DNA of 64,000 nucleotides, from the NCBI GenBank assembly GCA_018350325.1, contig JAEVLN010000010.1, forward strand, positions 2,976,001-3,040,000, in the 5' to 3' direction. How positions within the stretch are numbered: position 1 is the first letter of the stretch; the number at the start of each line of letters is the position of its first letter. Under the pieces are notes generated by a model. It saw nothing but the letters and a program-made list of their open reading frames with translations, had not been told where the DNA came from and did no database searches. The DNA comes from Globodera rostochiensis. Taxonomy: Eukaryota; Nematoda; Chromadorea; Rhabditida; Heteroderidae. Below are positions 45,667 to 58,667 of this stretch, piece by piece. The position numbers were made by a program, and so were the translations under genes.

Positions 45667-48334
45667 CTGGGAAGGCTTAGCGCTTTTTTGTGCTACCTAA
45701 TGGAGGAGTGCGGAAGCTGCTAAAGGACGGTGAGGCACAATTTGCGAATGACTCGGAGAATCACAATTTGAAATCTTATTTGGTTCCATTCCGCCGAAAT
45801 AGTATTTTTCATAGGTTTTGGATCAGTTTGGGGTGGACTTGCTTCCTACATAATTCTTATTAATTTATCCTTTCTTTCTTCGCAGTTGCCAATGTCACGT
45901 CGTTTCCTAATTAAACTTTAGATTTGAGCAGCAGCAACAGCACCGGAAAGCGTGTCCAAGGCGATGGTGGCCATGTTTGATGAGTGCAGGGACGCATGTC
46001 GCCTTCGCACTCGTCGCTCATTCCTACCACGGTGGTGTATTATTACTGTACTAGAAAAGATGATAAAAGAAAGTGGTCCATACTAATTTTAAATTTCCCA
46101 GGGCCAAAAAAAACATTCAATTGTGGGTATTTGGATCAAAAAAATGATCAAGCGTTATTTTTCAATTGCCCCGGCCCCCCTGTATGAAACCCCAAAAAAA
46201 AGTTAGCACCGTTCTTGCTTCCTTCATAATTCTTATTAATTTATCCTTTCTTTCTTCGCAGTTGCCAATGTCACGTCGTTTCCTAATTAAACTTTGGATT
46301 TGATATGCAGCAACAGCAACGGAAAGCGTGTCCAAGGCGATGGTGGACATGTTTGATAAGTGCAGGGACGCATGTCGCCTTCGCACTCGTCGCTCATTCC
46401 CACCACGGTGGTGTATTATTACCGTAATCCATTACTAATTTTAAATTTCCCAGGGCCAAAAAAAATGCGAATTTTGTGGGTATTTGGATCAAAAAAATGA
46501 TCAAGCGTTATTTTTGAATTGCCCCGGCCCCCCTGTATGAAACCCAAAAAAAAGTTGGCACCGTTCTTGCTTTCTACATAATTCTTATTAATTTATCTTT
46601 TCTTTCTGCGCAGTTGCCGCTGTCACGTCTCGGGATTACGTGCCAAGTTGAAACAAAAATGTCGGGTACGGGGACCATTGCTTTGACGGCACATCACAAA
46701 TCGTTTTTGATTTGACGTTTTTCATATCTTCCATTTGTTTTTGTTCGAGTTTTTACATGTTGATTTTATTTAAATACAAAATCTGTTCCAATATAATTTA
46801 CATACATTGACGCATCTGTGAAAAGTTTATCTCGCAAATTCGGGAAAAAATGCCGGAGAAAATTGAAAAAAAAATTCTAGGGTTTTAATGGGTCTTGGGC
46901 TCGAGGTAAAGTTTCGGGCTCAGGCTCGAGTATCGAGAAATTTTGGGTCTCGTGCAGCACTAATATTTAGGCCACTCTTGAGAGCATGCACTTGAAAGGG
47001 GCATTTTACTTAGCTTTGAAAATTCAAGATTAATTGTGTTAGCTTTCTAATAATTAACTACCAATAACTTGCAATTTGCAAATTATCAAACACGGATAAC
47101 ACAATCGGAAAAATAAAAAAAAGCCCACGAAGATCTAAAATCGATTATGGTCCAAAATTTAGAGCAGTTAAGAATGATCATGGATTCAAGCATCAAGCAG
47201 ATTCGAGACACTCAAAAAAAATTTTATGACTGATCAAATAGGCTGTAAGTGACTGAAATCTCGAAGAAATCTCGGCCGTATAACTGAAAGTTGTATAACT
47301 GTCACAATCCATCGGTCTTTAGACTTTAATAGAAAAAATATATGAAAAGTTTTTCAGTCAAAAACCCTTTTGAAACTTTTGTTTTATTTGGCTTGCTTTG
47401 TGTGATCGTTATTGTAAAATGTTTTGTGAAATAGAAGACAAAAAAAGAACTAAAAAACTATTAAAAAAAGAGCAAAAAATTGTTCAAAGTTCTGCAAAAA
47501 CAAACAAATTTTCTGTTAATTTTTTAAAATTCCCACTAATTTTTTTTCTTACACAAACGCTCGCCATTCTTCGTGTAAATGAGCGAATTGCCAATTGACG
47601 CCGCAGCCGACGACGTCATCAGTGTGAAACGTTTCCATCACCAAATTAGGCACTGTGATCAATTGCGTAAGTGGTTTTGTAACGTCCAACCCATTTGTCC
47701 GTTGGCATTTGTTTTGGCGCGGCTAAATGATTTGTTTTAAAGAAAAATGCTTATTCGAAGCTCCATTTCTTTATTTTACTATGTCTTTCCTCCAAGTCGC
47801 CGATGTCTTGCAAACTTTTTGACAATATTTCAACATTTTTACTTAAGTCTGCCAGAAAAAACTGATTCAGTGGCTTATCCGTTTCATTTTGTGTTTTGTG
47901 TTCGAACCCGCTTGAGCGCAAGCATTTTTTTTACCTTCCTTTGGCCTTTACTTTCTATCCCCCATTAACGGAACATTTTTTAATGATTTTCAAATATTTA
48001 TAATTTAAATACGCACAAAAAAAAAGACCGCCGGATATCCTCCACGCTAATGTAAACCAAATTTTTTTTCGAAATTATGACTAAAAATGCTCAATTTTGC
48101 GGAAAGGTTAATTTCTTAACAAAAATCCTCTCCCAGCGGCGCTTATCGGCACCGCGGGGCGCTACACTAAAAGCCGGAAAAGTTGACTAATTTCTGTGTT
48201 TTGGGCCATTTTTCATAATAATACGACTTTTTTTTTTTAACTTTCGACACAGCTCTGATCGTCGTTTGCAGGCGGGCAAAATGATCAACTAAAGATTGCA
48301 TAAGTCGGGGTGCCAACCCTAATTAAACCCGTAC
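45667..48334. repeat. Kinase 3' region with ~360-bp tandem repeats and orphan exon
   Basis: Units start near 45837, 46205 and 46559, each with TTCTTATTAATTTATC, a TTCGCAG acceptor-like site and an exon-like stretch (GTGTCCAAGGCGATGGTGG). Open frames in them contain stops and differ between units. 46900-46970 has a TCTCGAG-rich repeat. 47579-47666 may be an exon (listed separately). No other gene is seen. Confidence 0.6.
47579..47666 (+). CDS. Possible first exon of an unknown gene
   Basis: ATG opens a coding-like stretch (MSELPIDAAADDVISVKRFH ...) of 29 codons ending at a consensus GTAAGT donor. GC content and codon use stand out from the AT-rich flanks. I could not find the following exon before the satellite. 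An identical copy lies at 61753-61840. Confidence 0.35.
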
Positions 48335-48404
48335 CATTTCCCTCTTCTGCTTCAGTCAACGCGGCGCCGATGTTCTCTTGCAGTTCCTTCTGATACTGCT
48401 CCAT
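48335..48404 (-). CDS. Possible coding exon next to the satellite
   Basis: ATG opens MEQYQKELQENIGAALTEAE and reaches a GTACGG donor after 70 nt. It looks coding and could be a first exon read away from the satellite. No continuing exon was found. It lies ~85 bp from the satellite edge; a copy is at 62506-62575. Confidence 0.35.
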
Positions 48405-48486
48405 CTTGCAATCATTTCTCCCTTCAACTGATTCATTCTCTTTAATTATTTAATTATTTAAATTTTTAAATAACAAATTCTAAATA

Positions 48487-51400
48487 TTCGGAGACTTCCA
48501 GTATGTGAGCGTCAGTCTTAAAATCTTAGAAAAATTGATAAAAAGTAACAGAAATTAAGAACACCATCCTGGAATCTCTGTTTATTCCTAGCCACTAATT
48601 GTTATCTGAACATAATTCGGAGACTTTACAGTATGTGAACGTCAGTCTTAAAATCTCAGAAAAATTGATAAAAAGTAACAGAAATTAAGAACCCCATCCT
48701 GGAATCCCTGTTTATTCCTAGCCACTAATTGTTATCTGAACATAATTCGGAGACTTTACAGTATGTGAACGTCAGTCTTAAAATCTCAGAAAAATTGATA
48801 AAAAGTAACAGAAATTAAGAACCCCATCCTGGAATCCCTGTTTATTCCCAGCCACAAATTGTTATCTGAACATAATTCGGAGACTTTACAGTATGTGAGC
48901 GTCAGTCTTAAAATCTCAGAAAAATTGATAAAAAGTAACAGAAATTAAGAACCCCATCCTGGAATCCCTGTTTATTCCCAGCCACTAATTGTTATCAGAA
49001 CATAATTCGGAGACTTTACAGTATGTGAACGTCAGTCTTAAAATCTCAGAAAAATTGATAAAAAGTAACAGAAATTAAGAACCCCATCCTGGAATCCCTG
49101 TTTATTCCCAGCCACAAATTGTTATCAGAACATAATTCGGAGACTTTACAGTATGTGAACGTCAGTCTTAAAATCTCAGAAAAATTGATAAAAAGTAACA
49201 GAAATTAAGAACCCCATCCTGGAATCCCTGTTTATTCCTAGCCACTAATTGTTATCTGAACATAATTCGGAGACTTTACAGTATGTGAACGTCAGTCTTA
49301 AAATCTCAGAAAAATTGATAAAAAGTAACAGAAATTAAGAACCCCATCCTGGAATCCCTGTTTATTCCCAGCCACAAATTGTTATCTGAACATAATTCGG
49401 AGACTTTACAGTATGTGAGCGTCAGTCTTAAAATCTCAGAAAAATTGATAAAAAGTAACAGAAATTAAGAACCCCATCCTGGAATCCCTGTTTATTCCCA
49501 GCCACTAATTGTTATCAGAACATAATTCGGAGACTTTACAGTATGTGAACGTCAGTCTTAAAATCTCAGAAAAATTGATAAAAAGTAACAGAAATTAAGA
49601 ACCCCATCCTGGAATCCCTGTTTATTCCCAGCCACAAATTGTTATCAGAACATAATTCGGAGACTTTACAGTATGTGAACGTCAGTCTTAAAATCTCAGA
49701 AAAATTGATAAAAAGTAACAGAAATTAAGAACCCCATCCTGGAATCCCTGTTTATTCCCAGCCACTAATTGTTATCTGAACATAATTCGGAGACTTTACA
49801 GTATGTGAGCGTCAGTCTTAAAATCTTAGAAAAATTGATAAAAAGTAACAGAAATTAAGAACCCCATCCTGGAATCCCTGTTTATTCCCAGCCACAAATT
49901 GTTATCTGAACATAATTCGGAGACTTTACAGTATGTGAGCGTCAGTCTTAAAATCTCAGAAAAATTGATAAAAAGTAACAGAAATTAAGAACCCCATCCT
50001 GGAATCTCTGTTTATTCCTAGCCACTAATTGTTATCTGAACATAATTCGGAGACTTTACAGTATGTGAGCGTCAGTCTTAAAATCTCAGAAAAATTGATA
50101 AAAAGTAACAGAAATTAAGAACCCCATCCTGGAATCCCTGTTTATTCCTAGCCACTAATTGTTATCTGAACATAATTCGGAGACTTTACAGTATGTGAGC
50201 GTCAGTCTTAAAATCTCAGAAAAATTGATAAAAAGTAACAGAAATTAAGAACCCCATCCTGGAATCTCTGTTTATTCCTAGCCACTAATTGTTATCTGAA
50301 CATAATTCGGAGACTTTACAGTATGTGAGCGTCAGTCTTAAAATCTCAGAAAAATTGATAAAAAGTAACAGAAATTAAGAACCCCATCCTGGAATCCCTG
50401 TTTATTCCCAGCCACTAATTGTTATCAGAACATAATTCGGAGACTTTACAGTATGTGAACGTCAGTCTTAAAATCTCAGAAAAATTGATAAAAAGTAACA
50501 GAAATTAAGAACCCCATCCTGGAATCCCTGTTTATTCCCAGCCACTAATTGTTATCTGAACATAATTCGGAGACTTTACAGTATGTGAGCGTCAGTCTTA
50601 AAATCTTAGAAAAATTGATAAAAAGTAACAGAAATTAAGAACCCCATCCTGGAATCCCTGTTTATTCCCAGCCACTAATTGTTATCTGAACATAATTCGG
50701 AGACTTTACAGTATGTGAGCGTCAGTCTTAAAATCTCAGAAAAATTGATAAAAAGTAACAGAAATTAAGAACCCCATCCTGGAATCCCTGTTTATTCCCA
50801 GCCACTAATTGTTATCAGAACATAATTCGGAGACTTTACAGTATGTGAACGTCAGTCTTAAAATCTCAGAAAAATTGATAAAAAGTAACAGAAATTAAGA
50901 ACCCCATCCTGGAATCCCTGTTTATTCCCAGCCACTAATTGTTATCTGAACATAATTCGGAGACTTTACAGTATGTGAGCGTCAGTCTTAAAATCTCAGA
51001 AAAATTGATAAAAAGTAACAGAAATTAAGAACCCCATCCTGGAATCCCTGTTTATTCCCAGCCACTAATTGTTATCAGAACATAATTCGGAGACTTTACA
51101 GTATGTGAACGTCAGTCTTAAAATCTCAGAAAAATTGATAAAAAGTAACAGAAATTAAGAACCCCATCCTGGAATCCCTGTTTATTCCCAGCCACTAATT
51201 GTTATCTGAACATAATTCGGAGACTTTACAGTATGTGAGCGTCAGTCTTAAAATCTTAGAAAAATTGATAAAAAGTAACAGAAATTAAGAACCCCATCCT
51301 GGAATCCCTGTTTATTCCCAGCCACTAATTGTTATCTGAACATAATTCGGAGACTTTACAGTATGTGAGCGTCAGTCTTAAAATCTCAGAAAAATTGATA

Positions 51401-53910
51401 AAAAGTAACAGAAATTAAGAACCCCATCCTGGAATCCCTGTTTATTCCCAGCCACTAATTGTTATCAGAACATAATTCGGAGACTTTACAGTATGTGAAC
51501 GTCAGTCTTAAAATCTCAGAAAAATTGATAAAAAGTAACAGAAATTAAGAACCCCATCCTGGAATCCCTGTTTATTCCCAGCCACAAATTGTTATCAGAA
51601 CATAATTCGGAGACTTTACAGTATGTGAACGTCAGTCTTAAAATCTCAGAAAAATTGATAAAAAGTAACAGAAATTAAGAACCCCATCCTGGAATCCCTG
51701 TTTATTCCCAGCCACTAATTGTTATCAGAACATAATTCGGAGACTTTACAGTATGTGAACGTCAGTCTTAAAATCTCAGAAAAATTGATAAAAAGTAACA
51801 GAAATTAAGAACCCCATCCTGGAATCCCTGTTTATTCCCAGCCACAAATTGTTATCAGAACATAATTCGGAGACTTTACAGTATGTGAACGTCAGTCTTA
51901 AAATCTCAGAAAAATTGATAAAAAGTAACAGAAATTAAGAACCCCATCCTGGAATCCCTGTTTATTCCCAGCCACTAATTGTTATCTGAACATAATTCGG
52001 AGACTTTACAGTATGTGAGCGTCAGTCTTAAAATCTTAGAAAAATTGATAAAAAGTAACAGAAATTAAGAACCCCATCCTGGAATCCCTGTTTATTCCCA
52101 GCCACAAATTGTTATCTGAACATAATTCGGAGACTTTACAGTATGTGAGCGTCAGTCTTAAAATCTCAGAAAAATTGATAAAAAGTAACAGAAATTAAGA
52201 ACCCCATCCTGGAATCTCTGTTTATTCCTAGCCACTAATTGTTATCTGAACATAATTCGGAGACTTTACAGTATGTGAGCGTCAGTCTTAAAATCTCAGA
52301 AAAATTGATAAAAAGTAACAGAAATTAAGAACCCCATCCTGGAATCCCTGTTTATTCCTAGCCACTAATTGTTATCTGAACATAATTCGGAGACTTTACA
52401 GTATGTGAGCGTCAGTCTTAAAATCTCAGAAAAATTGATAAAAAGTAACAGAAATTAAGAACCCCATCCTGGAATCCCTGTTTATTCCCAGCCACAAATT
52501 GTTATCTGAACATAATTCGGAGACTTTACAGTATGTGAGCGTCAGTCTTAAAATCTCAGAAAAATTGATAAAAAGTAACAGAAATTAAGAACCCCATCCT
52601 GGAATCCCTGTTTATTCCCAGCCACTAATTGTTATCAGAACATAATTCGGAGACTTTACAGTATGTGAGCGTCAGTCTTAAAATCTCAGAAAAATTGATA
52701 AAAAGTAACAGAAATTAAGAACCCCATCCTGGAATCCCTGTTTATTCCCAGCCACTAATTGTTATCAGAACATAATTCGGAGACTTTACAGTATGTGAAC
52801 GTCAGTCTTAAAATCTCAGAAAAATTGATAAAAAGTAACAGAAATTAAGAACCCCATCCTGGAATCCCTGTTTATTCCCAGCCACTAATTGTTATCTGAA
52901 CATAATTCGGAGACTTTACAGTATGTGAGCGTCAGTCTTAAAATCTTAGAAAAATTGATAAAAAGTAACAGAAATTAAGAACCCCATCCTGGAATCCCTG
53001 TTTATTCCCAGCCACTAATTGTTATCTGAACATAATTCGGAGACTTTACAGTATGTGAGCGTCAGTCTTAAAATCTAAGAAAAATTGATAAAAAGTAACA
53101 GAAATTAAGAACCCCATCCTGGAATCCCTGTTTATTCCTAGCCACTAATTGTTATCTGAACATAATTCGGAGACTTTACAGTATGTGAGCGTCAGTCTTA
53201 AAATCTTAGAAAAATTGATAAAAAGTAACAGAAATTAAGAACCCCATCCTGGAATCCCTGTTTATTCCTAGCCACTAATTGTTATCTGAACATAATTCGG
53301 AGACTTTACAGTATGTGAGCGTCAGTCTTAAAATCTCAGAAAAATTGATAAAAAGTAACAGAAATTAAGAACCCCATCCTGGAATCCCTTTTATTCCCAG
53401 CCACTAATTGTTATCAGAACATAATTCGGAGACTTTACAGTATGTGAACGTCAGTCTTAAAATCTCAGAAAAATTGATAAAAAGTAACAGAAATTAAGAA
53501 CCCCATCCTGGAATCCCTGTTTATTCCTAGCCACTAATTGTTATCTGATCATAATTCGGAGACTTTACAGTATGTGAGCGTCAGTCTTAAAATCTTAGAA
53601 AAATTGATAAAAAGTAACAGAAATTAAGAACCCCATCCTGGAATCCCTGTTTATTCCCAGCCACTAATTGTTATCTGAACATAATTCGGAGACTTTACAG
53701 TATGTGAGCGTCAGTCTTAAAATCTTAGAAAAATTGATAAAAAGTAACAGAAATTAAGAACCCCATCCTGGAATCCCTGTTTATTCCTAGCCACTAATTG
53801 TTATCTGATCATAATTCGGAGACTTTACAGTATGTGAGCGTCAGTCTTAAAATCTTAGAAAAATTGATAAAAAGTAACAGAAATTAAGAACCCCATACTG
53901 GAATTCCTGT
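48487..53910. repeat. 130-bp satellite array, about 42 units
   Basis: The landmark CATAATTCGGAGACTTTACAG recurs every 130 bp. Units differ at a few diagnostic sites: GTGAAC/GTGAGC, CTCAGA/CTTAGA, CCTAG/CCCAG, CACTAAT/CACAAAT, TCTGAA/TCAGAA. Neighbouring units repeat in blocks; for example units 2-5 and 6-9 carry the same variant string, and units 10-13 recur as units 27-30, so there is higher-order structure. No unit carries a long open frame. The right edge abuts the let-2 3' untranslated region. Confidence 0.97.
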
Positions 53911-53916
53911 TTTATT
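53911..53916 (-). terminator. Probable let-2 polyadenylation signal
   Basis: AATAAA on the minus strand 122 bases past the let-2 stop codon, exactly where the last satellite unit ends. Confidence 0.5.
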
Positions 53917-54037
53917 AAAAGATTTGCAACTAAAATTTTAAAATAAGATAGAGAATATGGCAGATTTATAAAAATGAAGGCAGTGCATAAAATAAAATAA
54001 CCGAAAGATGACCATAACAACATTTTAACACATTTTC

Positions 54038-57000
54038 TCATCGCAAATTCTTGATACACACTTGGCAACGTGAAATTCGCGAACGTTGAGCGCCAGCTTT
54101 CACTGTTTGACTTTGTGGGATCTGAAAATATTAATAAAAATAAATTCAAATTTTTTATATACATTTAAAATATTTTAAAGCAAAAATTTGCTCATAAATA
54201 TCTAAGGAAAAATTCGTCTACCGTAAACTGTTGGTTGTCATCGACTGTAGTCAACCAGAAGCTGAACTTGTTGGCGAAAAAGTGACTGAAATATGATGGA
54301 AAATGAGAAGTCTAAAAATGTAATAGCATTTTAAATAAATTTATTCTGCAATTTAAAAAAAAATTAGTTTTAAATGGACCATGATCCCCTCGCGCCATTG
54401 CATTCAATGAATGGCGTTGTTCGGAAATCCTCGAGACAAGAGCCTGATGAACTGAAAAACAACTGTTCAAGACAAAAGTATAAATGTAATAAACATTTTT
54501 AGAATTCAATTTTTTCCAATATCAAATTATTAGGTACAAGAATTTCCTCATTTTTCCTACCTAAGAGACTGTCCACCGCCTTCGGCTCCGGCGCCAGTGT
54601 GCATCGCAAACGAGTAGCCGATCCACAGAGAACTCCAACCGTTTGGACAATTCGGAATTTGGATGGACTGCGAATGGACGGCAATCACCTAAAATATTTA
54701 GAATAGAAAAAAATTTAAAACCATAAAAATGGTATATTCTTAAATAAATTAATAATAGAATCTAAAAAAAATAAAATTTAAGTTTTGATACCTAGTGGGG
54801 TTTTTTAAAGTTATAATTAATTTATATTAACAACAAATCATTATTACATTCGCAGGCGCTTCACAAACTGAGCACCGTGAAATAAATGGTTGAATTTGAC
54901 GTTTGTTCACCGGCATCATTGGAAGCTAACATTAAAAAATGAATTAATTAATTTAAAATAATTTAATTTTAGTATTACTGCTTCGCCAGTGGAAAGCCAA
55001 TAAGACTTGTCATTCCGAGAAGCATAGCTTAATTAAAAACAATAATAATTGGATCAGGAAATTTTTGTTGATTTTACTTGCAAACATCGTTGAAATCACA
55101 GAACAGGAATGGCATTGTGGAGAAACGGGACAGACAAGAGCCGGCATCGCCTTTAAATGTTTAAAGTTATAAAATAATCACCAAGGTCCTGATTATGCGA
55201 TTTTTCGTCGCCCTCTATATAAAGCAACGAAAATCCGTCCCATAACTTTTCAGTGCCTTGAGGACAAGTTGGCACTTGGGTCGTTTGAGAATGCGTGACC
55301 ACCACAAAACCTGAATTTAAATTATTATTTTTTATTATTAAAAAATCAATTTAACCATCTCTGATTGCTGCTCCAGATGGGCCTGGGCCTCCGGGAAGTC
55401 CTTGAGGACCTAAAATATTTGAATACTATGGTTAAATATAAAATGAAAATAATTAATCACCCGGAGGTCCAGGCTGGCCTTCAAGCCCAGGAAAACCTGA
55501 AATGTGGAACGGTTAAAGATTTTATTTTTATATTATTATAATTTTATATTTACAAAATATATTCTTAACTATGCAATTCCTACTCAAAATTAAATCTTAA
55601 TTACAATATTTAATGCATTTATGCTAGCAAATTATAGGGCTTTATTGTATAATCATAGTTTTATAAACTATGCCTGGCAATCCGCCATTGCCTTTCTCGC
55701 CCGCGAATCCCGGCTGACCAGAGTAGCCTGGCTCACCCTTGCCTCCAGGAAATCCAGGAATACCTAGAAACATTTTTTAAGGAAATATTTTCAATTTTCG
55801 ATTAGTCCACCTGATGGTCCTGGAGGTCCGTCCAGCCCGGGCTGACCCTTTTCACCCTGCTGTCCGGGAATACCTGGCGCTCCTGGCAACCCCTTATGGC
55901 CATGCTGTGTCAATGGCCTGGGACCGGATATACCCTAAAAAATACATATTTTTTAATGTAATAAATTTAATGAAGAAATCATTTTCCTAAAATTTTTTCA
56001 AGAGTGGATTTTAATAATTTTTTACCTGTGGCCCTTGGGGCCCATCCTTTCCAGGTAGGCCTTCAGGACCAGGCTGTCCGGGTAGACCGGCATCGCCTTT
56101 GGGACCGGGCAAGCCGGCGTAGCCTGGCTGGCCTGCAAAGCCTGGTTCACCCTTCTGACCGGGGAAGCCGGGCATTCCAGAATCTCCTGAAATATTTATT
56201 TTAACTTTATATTTTATGGGAAAAAATTGGATTTTTTCAATGCGCGACCTTTCGTTCCCGGAAATCCGGCTTGTCCAGGTAGGCCTGGTCCCCCAGCTAG
56301 GCAAGGTTCGCCAAGTTCTCCGGGCAATCCAACTGGACCAGTCAGCCCCGATGGTCCAGGCAGCCCGTCTTGGCCACGTTGTCCTGGTATGCCAGGCAGG
56401 CCTGCTTCACCCTGAAAAAAACTCTGTCAAAAATTCTGATTTTAAAAGCATAACAATGTGAATTAATTTGAATTAAAATTTGATGATATTGAGAAAATTG
56501 TTTATGACTTTTTGTCCTGGAAAACCAGGTGCGCCAATGGAGCCCTTCTCGCCGGTTAAGCCAGGCAATCCTGGCACTCCAGAATCGCCTTTAACTCCGA
56601 ATGGACCCGGAACGCCGTCTCGTCCGGGCAGGCCTGGCAACCCCGATTCGCCCTTAGGTCCCATGAGTGATTGTCCTGAATGGATTAGGTTAAAAGCATT
56701 AACAAATTATGGACAATGAATTACCAATCAACAAACAATTAAAGATTTCTATATAATTTCACCTGGTGACCCCGGGGTGCCTGGTAGTCCGGCAGTGCCT
56801 TTCGGCCCAGGAATGCCTGGAATTCCATCTTGACCCGGCTGTCCGGGGTACCCAGCGGTGCCCTTCTCGCCAATCAGCCCAGGCACACCATCACGCCCGG
56901 CAAACCCTGGCTCGCCCTTCGTGCCGGGAAAACCGGGCATGCCCAGCTCGCCCTTAAGTCCTTGAAAACCGGGTTGGCCTAAATGAAAATGAATTTTTAT

Positions 57001-57664
57001 ATTTATATATAATTCATTTATCTACCTGGTTGTCCAGGGAAGCCTGGCTCTCCCTTTGGGCCGGGATATCCGTCGGCACCTCGCTCTCCCGGCAGTCCGG
57101 ATGGTCCTGCATCGCCCTTCTCCCCAGGAATGCCAGGGATTCCACTGACCCCGGGCTGTCCATCGCGGCCCGGCAGTCCTGGTAGTCCAGGCAAGCCCGC
57201 CTCGCCCTTTTGGCCATTAATTCCGGGAAAGCCATCTTTGCCCGGCAGACCGTTTTGGCCAGGAAAGCCCTAAAAAAGCACCAAATTGTTGAAATATTTA
57301 GACTTTATTGGAATTTTTACTTCTGATCCTTTTATTCCGGGGAAGCCATGCGCACCATCTGATCCGCGCTCGCCGGGCGCACCCTGTCTTCCAGGCTTGC
57401 CAGGGACGCCGGCAATGCCCTTTTCGCCAGACAGTCCTGGCACTCCAATTCCATGCTGGCCAGACTCGCCCTTGACGCCAGGAAAACCGGGCAACCCAGA
57501 TGTTCCTGAAATGTTGAAAGAATTTTTTTATAAAAAATTAGTTTACCTTGTTGACCAGGCGTGCCAGGCAGTCCAGGCAAGCCTAACTCGCCCTCCGGCC
57601 CAGGCAACCCGGGGAGTCCGGCATCGCCTTTGACACCAGGCAGTCCCGTGTACCCGGCATCGCC
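54038..57664 (-). CDS. let-2: Collagen IV alpha-2-type chain, C-terminal part; 5' end lost in mid-exon
   Basis: Basement-membrane collagen. Nineteen exons in one frame encode ~744 residues: 57664-57547, 57505-57321, 57269-57026, 56978-56763, 56675-56509, 56411-56249, 56186-56026, 55934-55811, 55763-55674, 55496-55461, 55409-55356, 55310-55182, 55150-55078, 55027-54979, 54925-54848, 54688-54561, 54451-54380, 54285-54222, 54121-54038. The first eleven are Gly-X-Y repeats with short interruptions. The last eight form the complete double NC1 domain: [90 protein letters not shown] and the NGARG region favour alpha-2 (let-2) over alpha-1 (emb-9). The 55763-55674 exon needs a GC donor (GCATAG). At 57664 the collagen frame runs straight into the 140-bp repeat with no acceptor, so ~1000 N-terminal residues are missing. 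Confidence 0.88.
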
Positions 57665-58667
57665 CAAAAATGGCCAAAAATACAAAATTTCACTTTTGTG
57701 TTTTTTCAAATTTTTAAATGATAAATTTGTTTATTTTTTTACGCTGAATTCAACAAAAAAAAATTATTCAGATTGGACTAAAACTGACGGAGTTACAGAA
57801 TTATCAAAAATGGCCAAAAATACAAAATTTCACTTTTGTGTTTTTTCAAATTTTTAAATGATAAATTTGTTTTTTTTACGCTGAATTCAACAAAAAAAAA
57901 TTATTCAGATTGGACTAAAACTGTGTCAAAAATACAAAACACGCTGCCAAAAATGCTGGGAAAACACAAACACAACGTGACTTCTCCTTTTCTCTACTGC
58001 GAAAACACATGTCTTACCAAAGGAAACAGACATATTTTTCCTTCTCTTTCTCTGATTCACTTAAAGTGTCTTTTTATCCGATGATGTCACTTTAGTCGAA
58101 TGTATAACTGTCTAACTAACTCTCTCAAATGGCGTTATCTCTCGCCGTCCGCCATTTTTTTCTTTGCAGAAAGAAAAGTGAGTTCTATTTTCAACACTCC
58201 TCCGCGCAAGTTTAAAGCTTTTTTGGTGTTATTTTTTACCCTTTTTTAATTTTTTGGGTTTGTTTAGCTGTTCATCGAAAGCTCTGAGTGACCAGACAGG
58301 ACGGCACTGCATGAACGAGGACCCAACATGGCTTCATTGTGGGTTTACCAGTGCTTTGAAAATTATTTTGAGCGTTAACAAAAAAACATATAGATTTTGC
58401 TTTTGTTCTTTACCAAGTTGAAACTGTTTTAATTGCTTAATTGTATTTGATGTTTCCCATTTGAGGCCAAGTATGGTAAAAAACAGGTCTCCAAAAATTC
58501 TACTGATCTACAAATACTGCTACACTTCAACTTAAAGCTACTAAACCATTTACTCCCCCCCCCGCGCCGTGTATAATTCTTCCGCATGTTTTTCTTTAAT
58601 TATTTCCTACGCTGTTTTATGCGTTCTCATGTTCATTATTTTAAGATAATTATTAAATAATAAAAAA

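Noticed and set aside
45837..46640. Kinase downstream repeats as extra coding exons
   Set aside because: They have acceptor-like sites, but the frames contain stops and differ between units, and the kinase already ends in a clean stop at 45666.
47900..47930. Possible tRNA T-arm (TTCGAACCC)
   Set aside because: No acceptor stem, D-arm or anticodon arm could be built around it.
48487..53910. CRISPR array
   Set aside because: The 130-bp units are head-to-tail with no unique spacers, in a eukaryotic setting. It is a satellite.
56004..57633. Several plus-strand Pro/Gly-rich open frames
   Set aside because: They mirror the Gly-X-Y repeats of the minus-strand collagen, which has consistent splice sites and an NC1 domain.
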